From Pirellulales bacterium (GTDB taxonomy: Bacteria; Planctomycetota; Planctomycetia; Pirellulales; JAEUIK01), in the NCBI GenBank assembly GCA_019694435.1, contig JAIBBZ010000024.1, forward strand, positions 1 to 64,000: a stretch of 64,000 nucleotides of DNA. Direction: 5' to 3'. The position numbers and the translations under genes are program-made. This document shows positions 25,028 through 33,989 of this stretch, in pieces (positions within the stretch are counted from its first letter, which is position 1; the number at the start of each line of letters is the position of its first letter). The notes beneath the pieces are model-generated. The model was not told the origin of the DNA. It saw only the letters and a list, made by a program, of their open reading frames with translations, and searched no databases.

Positions 25028-25281
25028 GAGAGGACCTTGCTGGCCAAGTCGGCGGACGGAACGCTCAGAATTCGCTCTGCGATCTGACCGGCGATGTCTG
25101 GCCAGGAAAGAGCGCTGTCCACACGGGCCATCTCGTTGGTGCTCGATTGCAGCGTCGGCGCCGCACTCGGGAGCCGCTCGTGCAGCGCCGCTGCCAGGGC
25201 CGTGCGCAGGGCCTGGGCATCTCGCCAGCGCGGGGGAACATCGCGCCAGACGAGTTCGTCGATCTGCAACCGGAGTTTCAT
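25024..25281 (-). CDS. Small unknown eCIS-cluster protein
   Basis: This 85-residue product begins MKLRLQIDELVWRDVPPRWR. I chose the ATG at 25281 because it overlaps the stop of the ATPase gene by ATGA; longer frames upstream would run inside that gene. It ends with DIAGQIAERILSVPSADLAS. It has one central amphipathic helix and no known motif. Its tight coupling on both sides indicates a real component, perhaps a connector between ATPase and tube proteins, but no function can be stated. Confidence 0.7.
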   Translation of the reverse strand: MKLRLQIDELVWRDVPPRWRDAQALRTALAAALHERLPSAAPTLQSSTNEMARVDSALSWPDIAGQIAERILSVPSADLASKVLS

Positions 25282-27275
25282 GACGCGCTCTCCCAAGACC
25301 GTTCCACCGGCAGGTCGGCGAGCGTCACCGGCTTGTTGGATTTGCGTAGCTCCTCGCGCGTGGCCGCGACAATCCGGTCCCAATCGACCGTACCGGACAT
25401 CGCCGAGGCGTACGCCGCATTGAGCGCGATATTCTGGATGCTGCCTCCGGCCACAGGCACGCGCGCCAAGAGACTCAGATCCACAGCAGCCAGGGGTGCG
25501 TCAACCGGGAAGATGTGTTTCCAAATGCGCTGCCGTTGGGCAGCCTCGGGGAAGGGGAAATCGACGATGAATCGCAGCCGCCGTCGAAACGCGTGATCGA
25601 GCGAGCCCTTGGAATTCGTCGCCAACACGGCGAGTCCTCGGTAGCTCTCCATCCGCTGCAGCAGATAGTTCACTTCGAGATTGGCATAGCGGTCGTGCGC
25701 GTCTTTAGTTTCCGTCCGCTTCCCGAAGAGGGCGTCGGCCTCGTCGAACAACAAAACCGCGCCGCCGTCGTCGGCCGCATCGAACAATCGGCGCAGGTTC
25801 TTCTCGGTCTCGCCGATGTACTTGTTGATGACGCTGGACAGATCGACGCGGTAAAGATCCAGGCGCAGCGCCGACGCGATGGCTTCGGCGGCCATCGTTT
25901 TTCCCGTACCGCTATCACCTGCGAACAAGGCCGTGACGCCGAAACCGCGGTTGAGCTTGGCGCGAAAGCCCCATTCGTCCAGCACGCGCCCGCGATGCCG
26001 CACCTGGTCGATGATCTGCCGCAACAGGGCCGATTGTTCCTCGGGTAGCACCAAGTCGTCGAGCGTGACCTTGATCTCGATCCGCTGCGCCAACGAATCG
26101 AGCTGTGGACGCGTGTGGCATTTGCACGCTTCCCAAAGTGCCGCCGCGGTCTCATCCTCGGTGGGCGCGGCGGCGGCGATCCCCTCCAGAACAGGGAGGC
26201 TCAGGTTGAAGTGGCCCGCCAGCACGCGGGCGGTCTCCGCGTGGTCTTCGCCCAACGCCGACCGCCAGGCCTCGGCCTGCTCGGCCGCCGTGGGCTTACT
26301 CACATCAAGGGGGAGAGCGGTTTCGAACGTGCCGGAGTATTCGTGAGGCAAGTCGCAAAACACCAACCCACCCACGCGGCGAACGAACCACTCGGCCGAG
26401 GCCTCGCAGGTTGCCGGCTCCGTCTCAAAGCGGTCGAGATAGAGGGCGAGAGGCAACAGCGTCGCCTCGCGTTGCCACAATCGGCCCAGCGCATCGAGCT
26501 CGACGAGATCGTGCGGGAGCGCCGTCGCCGCGACGCGGCATAGCTGCAGGCCCAAGCGCTGCGCCACGTGAGCCGCCAGCTCGCGTTTCGTCGTCGTATC
26601 GTGTCCTAACAGCGTCCAGGTTTGCGATCCGGTGGCGGGTTCCGCAGCGGACATCGTGGCCACGACGCGCTGGACCAGAGCCTGCTGCGACGGCGGGAGA
26701 ACCTCGCAGCGCGGTTCGATCCGCTCGATCAGCAGGTTCCAACGCTCGTCCAGGTAGTTCACGCCCTTGAGGAACGACGCGATGCGGTGATCGACGTACA
26801 GCCGCGATTGCATCAGCGGTTGCGCGCCACGTTGTTCGACTTCGAGGAGGCGGGCTCGACGCAGATTGCCAAACGGTGCCAGCGCCTCCCAGCTCGCGCC
26901 TGGCAGGGCGTTGATGGCCAGCGCAAAGGTCGCATACGGTCGCTCCGGCGAACCGTGAGCCGCCGCACAGGCGCGGGCCACGCCGAAATCAAGCTCGGTC
27001 GCCGCCGCGAGCAAGAGCAAGCGACGTTCGAAGTCGGTCAGACCGTAACGCTCCGCGAGCAATTCCAACGCCGGCGGTGGGGACGATGCGATGGTCGAGG
27101 GCGCGCCGGGTGCAGCCGTGCTGGGGCGCACACGCTTGGGCTTCGCAACGGGAGCTTCCCCTTGCTCTGGCACGTCGTTCATTTTCGCCAAACGCTCGAG
27201 AGCCTCGCGTAGCTCGGCCAGCTGCGCGGCAAGGTATCGATCGTTCGTCTGATGCCAGCGACGGTTGGCGTGCAT
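25278..27275 (-). CDS. AAA+ ATPase of the injection system (Pvc15-like)
   Basis: Translation from the ATG at 27275, two bases after the upstream stop, gives 665 residues. The C-terminal AAA+ module has Walker A GDSGTGKT at about residues 453-460, Walker B LLFDEADALFGKR around 508, and a downstream ATNSKGSLDHAFRRRLRFIV with the arginine finger. The N-terminal 420 residues contain a second, degenerate P-loop-like domain (TWTLLGHDTTTKRELAAHVA) and EALAPFGNLRRARLLEVEQR, usual for Afp15/Pvc15. In characterised eCIS this ATPase is needed for assembly or stability, including payload loading. It is cytoplasmic. Confidence 0.9.
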   Translation of the reverse strand: MHANRRWHQTNDRYLAAQLAELREALERLAKMNDVPEQGEAPVAKPKRVRPSTAAPGAPSTIASSPPPALELLAERYGLTDFERRLLLLAAATELDFGVARACAAAHGSPERPYATFALAINALPGASWEALAPFGNLRRARLLEVEQRGAQPLMQSRLYVDHRIASFLKGVNYLDERWNLLIERIEPRCEVLPPSQQALVQRVVATMSAAEPATGSQTWTLLGHDTTTKRELAAHVAQRLGLQLCRVAATALPHDLVELDALGRLWQREATLLPLALYLDRFETEPATCEASAEWFVRRVGGLVFCDLPHEYSGTFETALPLDVSKPTAAEQAEAWRSALGEDHAETARVLAGHFNLSLPVLEGIAAAAPTEDETAAALWEACKCHTRPQLDSLAQRIEIKVTLDDLVLPEEQSALLRQIIDQVRHRGRVLDEWGFRAKLNRGFGVTALFAGDSGTGKTMAAEAIASALRLDLYRVDLSSVINKYIGETEKNLRRLFDAADDGGAVLLFDEADALFGKRTETKDAHDRYANLEVNYLLQRMESYRGLAVLATNSKGSLDHAFRRRLRFIVDFPFPEAAQRQRIWKHIFPVDAPLAAVDLSLLARVPVAGGSIQNIALNAAYASAMSGTVDWDRIVAATREELRKSNKPVTLADLPVERSWESAS

Positions 27276-27276
27276 C

Positions 27277-28647
27277 TCAGACAATCCCCAGGATGAACTT
27301 ACGGTCGAAACCCCAAACGGAACTCTTGCGTCCCCCCACGTTGGTTTCGACCTTGGTAAACAGCCGGCTGTCGGCGCCGTCGACGCGCAGTCGTACCCAA
27401 TACTCCCCGGGTGGAACGCGCGAAATGTCGAAGCGCGGATTCGATTCCGCGAGCTCGGCAATCCCAGGCAGCCGCGGCAGCTGATACGCCGCATTGCCGA
27501 CTGCGGCCGTCAAGACGAGCGATGCCTGATGACGCGGAGGAATTGAGTCGACCAGCGTCACCTCCAGGCGTCGCTGGCCGTCGTCGACAAGCTGCGTGAT
27601 CAACGGCCGGTTGGAGCTGTCTCGCGCGATCACGGGACTGATCAACAGCGGCAACGGGTTGCCGAGTGTGCGCAGGCGCGTGGCACCCTCGGCGTCGGGC
27701 TGACCCGGCTCGATCGTCGCGGGCTCGCGCTGGGCCAATTCCAATTGGAAGATTCCGGTCATCCAATCGATCCCGTCGCGGGTTAACGGAACGACCATCC
27801 GCGTGGCGGTCGAGGCGGTGGAGTCGGCCACGAGCCGCGCGACAACGTCGCCCTCGGGATCGGCCAAAGTCGGACGTCGGTGCGGGTCGCGCACGAGGAC
27901 CTCGATCGACTCGCTCGACAGATCGCTCCCGATGATCGTGATCTGCTCGCCAGGCACCGCCGATGGCATGAGCGGGGCCAGAGGATCAGGGCGGTACTCG
28001 ACAGCCTGCAGCACGGGCCCAAAACCGGCCGACATGTCCACGCCGCTGTCGGCCGCCCCGCGGCGCAAGACCGGCAGGGCGGCTCGCGGCGGGCGTTGGC
28101 TTTCGATCAAGACGACCGACGCTTCATAGGCCGCCGAGATGCGATACGGCGCTTGAAACGTCGACCAGAGCTTTGACATCTCTTCGACGCTGAGCGTGAC
28201 GGGCGTCAACTTGACGCGCTCCACCTGGCGATCGAGATCCTGGGAAAGCGGCGGCGCCAACAGAGTCGCCGCCTGGGCGATATCGGCTTCGCGCAACTGG
28301 GGTGTATCGTGCAGGACACGCATGCCTGCACCCAACAGTTGATGCGCCGAGATGTCCGCGTCGATGCCGTCTTCGCCGTAGGCGGTCAACAAGTAGTACA
28401 AGTTGATCGCCAGCGGCGGATGCCCCCGCTCTCCCGCTTTCGTCGTACCGGGCAAATTCTCATTGCGCCAAGCGGCGCTGGGAGCCGTTTGATACAGGTA
28501 CAAGTTGAGGCGATTGCGCAGATCGGGTCCCGTGATCTGGTTGGGCGGCTGCACTGAAACGGTGACGTTCGCGAGTTGTTGCACCGCACTTTGCAACCGG
28601 TGGCGCAACGTGGCGGTCACCGACGCAATCGCCAGGGCATTGCTCAT
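27277..28647 (-). CDS. DUF4255 protein (Pvc16-like terminator/cap)
   Basis: This 456-residue protein has an N-terminal DUF4255 domain (about residues 1-190: ASVTATLRHRLQSAVQ, VSVQPPNQI, RLNLYLYQTAPSAAWRNENL, LAINLYYLLTAYGED and AHQLLGAGMRVLHDTPQL). This is the family of Pvc16/Afp16, which terminates tube and sheath growth. A C-terminal beta-sandwich part (PGEQITIIGSDLSSESIEVL) resembles an IPT/Ig-like fold, common in planctomycete and actinobacterial versions but absent in the shorter Pvc16. Its start overlaps the stop of the linker gene (ATGA). Confidence 0.88.
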   Translation of the reverse strand: MSNALAIASVTATLRHRLQSAVQQLANVTVSVQPPNQITGPDLRNRLNLYLYQTAPSAAWRNENLPGTTKAGERGHPPLAINLYYLLTAYGEDGIDADISAHQLLGAGMRVLHDTPQLREADIAQAATLLAPPLSQDLDRQVERVKLTPVTLSVEEMSKLWSTFQAPYRISAAYEASVVLIESQRPPRAALPVLRRGAADSGVDMSAGFGPVLQAVEYRPDPLAPLMPSAVPGEQITIIGSDLSSESIEVLVRDPHRRPTLADPEGDVVARLVADSTASTATRMVVPLTRDGIDWMTGIFQLELAQREPATIEPGQPDAEGATRLRTLGNPLPLLISPVIARDSSNRPLITQLVDDGQRRLEVTLVDSIPPRHQASLVLTAAVGNAAYQLPRLPGIAELAESNPRFDISRVPPGEYWVRLRVDGADSRLFTKVETNVGGRKSSVWGFDRKFILGIV

Positions 28648-29477
28648 CGCCGGCCTCCTTGCCTGCGGCGCATGTAGTCATCCAAGGTCGCAGTTCCGCG
28701 ACCAGGGGCAGATGGCGGAGCCGCCGGGGCCGGCTTGCGTTCGGGCAGGTGTCCCCGAACTTCCAGGCGGCCGATGCGAATCTCGATCGTGGGCTCCACC
28801 GACAGCGCTTGTCGGGCCGGCTCGACGTCGATCTTCGGCGGAACTATCGGCGGCTGTGTCTGCGGCGCTGGCTCGCGCGACTCGCCGAGCGCCGACCCTC
28901 GCGCTGCAAGCGGTTGGCTCGGCAGCCTGATCGATGGAACGACGGGATGCGGCCGCAAATCGCGATCGCCGTGCAGCTCGCGATCCGGGGCGGCCGGCAC
29001 GCGAGGTACGGTTAGCGCTGCGTCGAAGTGCCGCTCGACAAGGATCTTCTCGATCGTCGGCGACACTGCCGGCGGCGTCGCGTCGTTCGCGGTGCGAACT
29101 GTCGGGATGAATTCGGCGTTGTTGCGCAGCCGGTGGTCCGATTGCCGTTCCGACCCGTAGCGGTCTGGCTCGACGGACATCGGCGGCCTGGCCGGCGCGC
29201 GCACTTCCGCCGGCGTGGCCGCGATGGGGCTTGGCACGAAACGAGGCCCGACCTCCGCTGGCCGGGATCGTTGCGAGAAATGCCGCCGCGGCTCTGGTGA
29301 GGCTTCGTGAGCTGGTGAAATCGTTGCGGTTGATTCGAGCGATTCCACGGCCGGTTCGGCCGGCGGGAGTCCCCGAGTTGACTCGCGCGGCTCAAATCGC
29401 AGCGGCGTCTGGGGAACCAGCTGCACTGCAGCTTCACCCAGATTGCGTTCGGCGAGTCGCTCGAGGAATCCGCTCAC
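28644..29477 (-). CDS. Proline-rich linker protein with conserved eCIS C-terminus
   Basis: The GTG at 29477 overlaps the previous stop (GTGA) and gives 277 residues. A short N-terminal helix (SGFLERLAERNLGEAAVQLV) is followed by 190 residues of low-complexity sequence rich in P, R, A, E and S, without predicted fold. A C-terminal TIEIRIGRLEVRGHLPERKP and DDYMRRRQGGRR are the recurring IxIGRVEVR-type tail I know from other eCIS clusters. It may tether sheath or cap components to each other. Because most of it is disordered, length will vary between species. Confidence 0.7.
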   Translation of the reverse strand: MSGFLERLAERNLGEAAVQLVPQTPLRFEPRESTRGLPPAEPAVESLESTATISPAHEASPEPRRHFSQRSRPAEVGPRFVPSPIAATPAEVRAPARPPMSVEPDRYGSERQSDHRLRNNAEFIPTVRTANDATPPAVSPTIEKILVERHFDAALTVPRVPAAPDRELHGDRDLRPHPVVPSIRLPSQPLAARGSALGESREPAPQTQPPIVPPKIDVEPARQALSVEPTIEIRIGRLEVRGHLPERKPAPAAPPSAPGRGTATLDDYMRRRQGGRR

Positions 29478-30211
29478 GATCGCACCATTTCCAGGTAGAC
29501 GCCGCGCCGCCACGGACCGAGCGCCACGATCTCAGGCTCGGTCCAGCCGTATGCTTGTGCCAGGACGTGGACCTCGGCCAGCAGCCGTTGCGCCCAGTGG
29601 TTCAACTCCAGCCAAAACACTTGCGCCACGTCGAGCAAGAAACTCCGACGCACTTGGCAGCCCGGGCACTCGACGTCGAGGCGAATCTCCGCGCCGGGAT
29701 CGGCCTGCTCCAATTGCCCAATGAGTTTTTCACGGACATCCTCGGGAACCTCGGAGATCGTGGCAGGCAATCCGTTGCGCGAGACGGAGACGATGCAGCG
29801 ATTCAGCAGTTCGTTGGGCCGAAGGTCTGCGGCGAGCGCGGCGACCATTTGCACGTCGCGGCTGTTGAGCATTCGCGCGGCGAGGTGCCACGCACCCTCG
29901 CGATGCTCGATCAATCGGTCCTCGGGTTCGTTCAGCGTCGCGATCATGTCACCGGTACTCAGCTCGATTTGAAAGACCTCGCCGCATTCCGGACACGGAC
30001 CCGTGACGACCAACGCATCGCCCAACAACGCCCGGCGTGCACGCAGAACCCAGGCATCGCGCAGGCCCAGGGGCCATTGCCAAACGTCGTCGCTCGCGGC
30101 GCCTTCGAACGCTGCAGCCAGCAACGTCACCGCAAACTCGTAAGGCCGACGTCCGTAGGCCCGTTCCCAAATCCGCAACCAATCGTGTTCCGTCAAATCC
30201 GCCCGCAACAT
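29474..30211 (-). CDS. T4-type baseplate protein with four-cysteine zinc site
   Basis: This 245-residue protein begins MLRADLTEHDWLRIWERAYG, with WQWPLGLRDAWVLRARRALL. It has C73-x2-C76 (PCPECGE) and C182-x2-C185 (ECPGCQV), which probably bind one zinc ion. VFWLELNHWAQRLLAEVHVL near the end is the conserved 'E-W-A-x-LLxEVHxLA-x-YGW' block of a T4-like baseplate family present in many eCIS clusters. The gene is co-transcribed between tube and linker genes. It is likely a structural or assembly factor near the baseplate. Confidence 0.75.
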   Translation of the reverse strand: MLRADLTEHDWLRIWERAYGRRPYEFAVTLLAAAFEGAASDDVWQWPLGLRDAWVLRARRALLGDALVVTGPCPECGEVFQIELSTGDMIATLNEPEDRLIEHREGAWHLAARMLNSRDVQMVAALAADLRPNELLNRCIVSVSRNGLPATISEVPEDVREKLIGQLEQADPGAEIRLDVECPGCQVRRSFLLDVAQVFWLELNHWAQRLLAEVHVLAQAYGWTEPEIVALGPWRRGVYLEMVRS

Positions 30212-30223
30212 GCACGCGGCTCC

Positions 30224-30745
30224 TTACGCCGAGCCGCGTTCGTCGGGTTCGGGCAGTTCCGCGTCGATCTCCCAACCTTCGTTTTCCAACTTGATGCTTT
30301 GGATCGCGATGGCGTTCGCGTTGGCGTCGAGTTCGGGCAGGGCCTGGTATTCCGAGACCCAACAGCGGTAGACGTTGTAGGCCAGCGCTTCGTCGCCGTT
30401 TTCGTTCAAGAGCACAATGCGGATGTCGCGGCGAAAGTCCTTGAGCGAGACTTCGCCGCCGGGCTGCGTACGGACCTTCCAGATGAGATTGGCCCAATCG
30501 TCAAATCCGCGATCGTGAGTGACACCTCGTTCGAGCATGATGGCGTCGTATTCGGTCCGGCCGGGACTCTTGTGCGACGTGCTCGGATCGCCGCCCTCGC
30601 GGTGCGAGACAACCTCGGTCGTGCGCTTCAGACTGCCAATCTTCGAGACGCCGGCGACCGGCTTCGTGTCTCGCCCAAAGTAGACGCGGAACTTGAAATT
30701 CTTGTACGGGTCGACGCGTTCGCCGTTCTTCGTAAACGTGGCCAT
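30224..30745 (-). CDS. Inner tube protein (Pvc1/gp19-like)
   Basis: This 173-residue protein is the expected size for a T4 gp19-like tube subunit. It opens with DPYKNFKFRVYFGRDTKPVA, then GVSKIGSLKRTTEVVSHREG and a conserved R-T-E-Y-D-A-I-M-L-E-R-G-V-T segment. The middle shows DFRRDIRIVLLNENGDEALA and YRCWVSEYQALPELDANANA. Subunits stack as hexamers inside the sheath and form the conduit expelled on contraction. ATG at 30745 is preferred over a TTG six bases upstream. It is separated from the sheath stop by 68 bases. Confidence 0.92.
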   Translation of the reverse strand: MATFTKNGERVDPYKNFKFRVYFGRDTKPVAGVSKIGSLKRTTEVVSHREGGDPSTSHKSPGRTEYDAIMLERGVTHDRGFDDWANLIWKVRTQPGGEVSLKDFRRDIRIVLLNENGDEALAYNVYRCWVSEYQALPELDANANAIAIQSIKLENEGWEIDAELPEPDERGSA

Positions 30746-30813
30746 GGCCAATGAATCCCTCTGGGAGCGAAGTGGAAGGTGCAGATGATCTCAAGCGGCG
30801 CGAACGCCGTGCG

Positions 30814-32724
30814 CTAGCCGGTCTCGATTTGTCCGGCCATTTGCTGAATCTTGATGATCACGAACTCGGCCGGCCTGAGCGGCGCGAAGCCGACGTGGAT
30901 GTTGACGATCCCGAGGTTGATATCGGTCTGCGGATTCGTCTCGTTGTCGCACTTGACGAAGTACGCCTCGCGCGGCGTGCGTCCTTGAAACGCGCCCTGC
31001 CGGAAGAGCCGGTGCATGAACGCGCCGACGTTCAGGCGGATTTGGGCCCACAGCGGTTCGTCGTTCGGTTCAAATACGACCCACTGCGTGCCACGGTACA
31101 GGCTCTCCTCGATAAACAACGTCGTCCGGCGGATGGGGATGTACTTCCACTCGCTCGCCAGGCGGTCGTCGCCCACACGTGTGCGTGAGCCCCAGATGAC
31201 GCGACCCGCGCCGGGCATGGTCCGCAGGCAATTCACCCCCAGCGGATTGAGCTCTCCATTTTCAGCGTCTGTCAAGTTAACCGTGAGGCCAACAGCGCCG
31301 AGTATCGAGGCATCCAATCCCGCCGGCGCCTTCCAAACTCCGCGCTGGGCGTCGGTGCGAGCAAAAACGCCAGCCACCGTGCCGCAGGGCACGAAACTTT
31401 CGGCCTGATTCTCGCGAAGCGGATTCGGCTGCCTCAGTCGAGGGAAGAAAACGGCAGCATTCCTGTGAGGAGCACCGATCGTGCTGGATGAGGAGCCGAC
31501 ATCTTTGACTACCGTCGATTTATCCGCCCAGTCGTCCGGCGCGTCAATTAAGTACAGGGCTCGTCGATCCAGGCAGTACTTGGCAACCGCATCATGAAAA
31601 CTAGCCTTGGGCTTAAGCTCTTGCTCGATCCTTGTGACACTGTCTTGTGTCACGTTAAACGGTGGAATGCAGAGCAGGTTGAACAGATCGGCCTTTTCCA
31701 GCGCGTACAGCCCTGATTTCGCGTCGAGGTCGGCGAGAATCGTCGCCTCATCCAGCGGTCCTCCATCACCCGCCGACCCATCACTTCTGGCCCAGTATTC
31801 TTCCATTTCAAGAAGTTCGGACAGGGGTTTCTTGCGGTCTGCCTCTGAATACGGAGCGTGCTTTTCGGGAACGGTTGTCGGGCATTCCATCTGAATCAGG
31901 TTCGACTCGGCCTTCAAAACACGATCCACTCGGCGAGGGCTTTCCACAACGGTTAGGTTCCGAAATCGTTCAACCGCACCGGATTCTGTGTCCCGGATCT
32001 CGAGGTTGAACAAGTCCTCTTTTGTCACCTTGAGCTGTTCAGCCGCTGCCGGAGCGACGAGATCGTCGACTCGCACTCGCAACTTGTTGCCCCATTGTCC
32101 CGGATACTTCGCCTCCATGGTCCACTTTACGACGCCGGCAGCTTTTCCCTGAATCACCGCATGCGTCTTCGTATACGCTGTGTCCAAGGCGCTCGTGACG
32201 GCGGGTCCTACGGCGTTTCTTGCCACTGCGGCGACTTTCTTGGCGTCGGGTTCCGTAGTGTTGTTCTTGATGGCTTCATACACTTGCTGGCCGGCGTCGT
32301 GCGCGACGCCGGCTGTATCGGGAATCGCGTCTTTCGCTTTTGCAATGACCGAAGCTGCGGTGGGTGGAGTGTCGCCTGTGCGATTGGCTTCATTCTCGGC
32401 GGCTGCCGCAACGAGCTCAGCTCCTTTGGTGGCCTGCGGCTTGAGTTGGGGGTCCTTGGGGTTAAACAACCGCACGATCAGCGCGTCCGACCCACCGTTC
32501 AGAAAGAAATCCCGTACCGCGAATCCCAGCTTGCTTTCGCTCCACAGTCCACCGAATTGTCGCTCGAACTCACCGAAGTTGTGGATCATCGTCGGCTCGT
32601 CGGTTGGCCCGCGACGGGCGCGGCCGACAAAGGCGGTGATCGATGTCGCGACACCCACGATCGTGCGCACGCCACTAGGAATCTCTTCGATGTAGACGCC
32701 GGGATAGCTCGGGGTGGTCGGCAT
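30814..32724 (-). CDS. Contractile sheath protein (Pvc2-like) with alanine-rich insertion
   Basis: This 636-residue protein has the classical opening SYPGVYIEEIPSGVRTIVGV, TSITAFVGRA and the C-terminal sheath block GVNCLRTMPGAGRVIWGSRT, WKYIPIRRTTLFIEESLYRG and TQWVVFEPNDEPLWAQIRLN. It ends NIHVGFAPLRPAEFVIIKIQ. Residues 93-196 are an alanine-rich helical segment not found in ordinary sheaths (see findings). Only one sheath gene is present, whereas PVC/Afp have three. As first gene of the operon it likely sits directly behind the promoter. There is no strong ribosome site before the ATG. Confidence 0.93.
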   Translation of the reverse strand: MPTTPSYPGVYIEEIPSGVRTIVGVATSITAFVGRARRGPTDEPTMIHNFGEFERQFGGLWSESKLGFAVRDFFLNGGSDALIVRLFNPKDPQLKPQATKGAELVAAAAENEANRTGDTPPTAASVIAKAKDAIPDTAGVAHDAGQQVYEAIKNNTTEPDAKKVAAVARNAVGPAVTSALDTAYTKTHAVIQGKAAGVVKWTMEAKYPGQWGNKLRVRVDDLVAPAAAEQLKVTKEDLFNLEIRDTESGAVERFRNLTVVESPRRVDRVLKAESNLIQMECPTTVPEKHAPYSEADRKKPLSELLEMEEYWARSDGSAGDGGPLDEATILADLDAKSGLYALEKADLFNLLCIPPFNVTQDSVTRIEQELKPKASFHDAVAKYCLDRRALYLIDAPDDWADKSTVVKDVGSSSSTIGAPHRNAAVFFPRLRQPNPLRENQAESFVPCGTVAGVFARTDAQRGVWKAPAGLDASILGAVGLTVNLTDAENGELNPLGVNCLRTMPGAGRVIWGSRTRVGDDRLASEWKYIPIRRTTLFIEESLYRGTQWVVFEPNDEPLWAQIRLNVGAFMHRLFRQGAFQGRTPREAYFVKCDNETNPQTDINLGIVNIHVGFAPLRPAEFVIIKIQQMAGQIETG

Positions 32725-32982
32725 GGCTGAAATCGCCTTCGCGAGTCGGGAAACGGGAAAGGGCTCGGCAAGTGCCTGCCCAAGTCGCCGGATTCTCCGT
32801 GCGAATGCTGCGGTGCACTACGGGCGCCGCCGGGGTGCGCTTAGGAAGCCACGGGAAGGCGGGCACGTTAAGGCGGGAAGAATGTTACGAGGCGGAATAC
32901 AGAAAGAAATGTGTTGTAGCGCGTTGCATTGCACCTGCGCGGTTGTTAGCGTATCGAAGCCTCACCGCATAGGAGGGTCGAA
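32725..32982. promoter_or_regulatory. Divergent promoter region between eCIS operon and 270-aa gene
   Basis: This 258-base spacer separates the divergent sheath and 32983 genes, so both promoters should lie here. AGGAGGG stands just before the plus-strand start. No clean -35/-10 pair or strong palindrome could be singled out by eye. The assignment rests on the divergent gene arrangement. Confidence 0.5.
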
Positions 32983-33795
32983 ATGGGATGTTCGAATGCG
33001 GCACCGCGCCCGAATTCAGGGTTCGATCATGATTCGACCCCGGAATCTACCCGCGATGCCCTTCGACAGCCGAACGCCCTGCCGATTGCGTCGTTGGACG
33101 CGAGGAATCTGACCGGCGTCGAGCTCTTGCGCCAGCGGCCTGCTTTGCGGCGATTGTTTGCGGAACTGCTCAAGGCTCATGAGTATGCCGAGTTCGAGCA
33201 GGTGGACCGGTGGGAATACGGTGTGCCCTTGGAGTACGTCAAGACGCTCGGCGTGACCGATACGGATTTGCGGTTCTTGTGTCGCGAACGCTGGATCGGC
33301 GGGCATCGCGCGAGCCGCGTTTCAGGTGAGTTCGCTGGCACCGCCGTGGAGAACACCGACGAAGACGGCTCTCCCGAGGTGTTGTTGTCGCTACTATTCT
33401 CGGGCAAACAGGCCGTTGTGTTATTGACCAGCATCGGCGTCCAGTTGGCCTTGGAGTTGCACACGAAGCGAACGGCGACGGTCAGTCGCCGCGTGCAACG
33501 GCGACCGCACTACAACTGTGAACTCCGCGAACTGTGGTGCGTCGGCCAGCTCATCAAACGGTTTCGTGAGCCGGCGGAGAATCAACACCGGGTCCTCGCC
33601 GCGTTCGAAGAAGAGGGGTGGCCGCTGCGGATCGATGATCCCCTGCCGCAAGCCCCCAATATTTCTCCTCGCGCCCGGCTGGCGGATACGATCAAGAGTC
33701 TGAACCGGAAGCACGAGGTGCAACTGGTTCGATTCTTTGGCGACGGCCGTGGCGAAGGCGTGCGCTGGGAGTTTTGTGCGATCGTGGGCCGTTGA
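32983..33795 (+). CDS. Unknown planctomycete-type protein
   Basis: This 270-residue protein is preceded by a strong ribosome site (AGGAGGG). The first 35 residues look disordered. Then come LLRQRPALRRLFAELLKAHE, DRWEYGVPLEYVKTLGVTDT and RFLCRERWIGG. The C-terminal half has CELRELWCVGQLIKRFREPA, LAAFEEEGWPLRIDDPLPQA and ADTIKSLNRKHEVQLVRFFG followed by DGRGEGVRWEF. I remember this C-terminal block as a recurring planctomycete signature; it resembles a winged-helix-like alpha/beta module. It is divergent from the eCIS operon, so a regulatory link is possible but unproven. Confidence 0.65.
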   Translation: MGCSNAAPRPNSGFDHDSTPESTRDALRQPNALPIASLDARNLTGVELLRQRPALRRLFAELLKAHEYAEFEQVDRWEYGVPLEYVKTLGVTDTDLRFLCRERWIGGHRASRVSGEFAGTAVENTDEDGSPEVLLSLLFSGKQAVVLLTSIGVQLALELHTKRTATVSRRVQRRPHYNCELRELWCVGQLIKRFREPAENQHRVLAAFEEEGWPLRIDDPLPQAPNISPRARLADTIKSLNRKHEVQLVRFFGDGRGEGVRWEFCAIVGR

Positions 33796-33989
33796 TGTCG
33801 GAAGACCGGAATCTCTATCCGGATTGCACGGCATGGTTCCCAGGGCGCCCGCGCCCCATTCGCGCCCCTGTCGCGACCGGACTTGGGTCGCTACTAATGT
33901 AGGCGACGCGCGCCGCAATCTGTTCAGGAGGATGGTCGCCCGGCGCGAGTGCTCTTTGGGCGAGCAACCCGAGTGAAGGGTGGTTGAAT

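Noticed and set aside
29231-30754. A 507-codon plus-strand frame across the zinc-site and tube genes
   Set aside because: It spans three minus-strand genes that are clearly eCIS members with ATGA/GTGA coupling.
9182-32724. Prophage or type VI secretion cluster instead of eCIS
   Set aside because: There are no capsid, portal, terminase, lysis or integrase genes within the cluster and no TssJLM membrane complex, TssBC pair or ClpV. DUF4255, the Pvc15-like ATPase and the baseplate set point to an eCIS.
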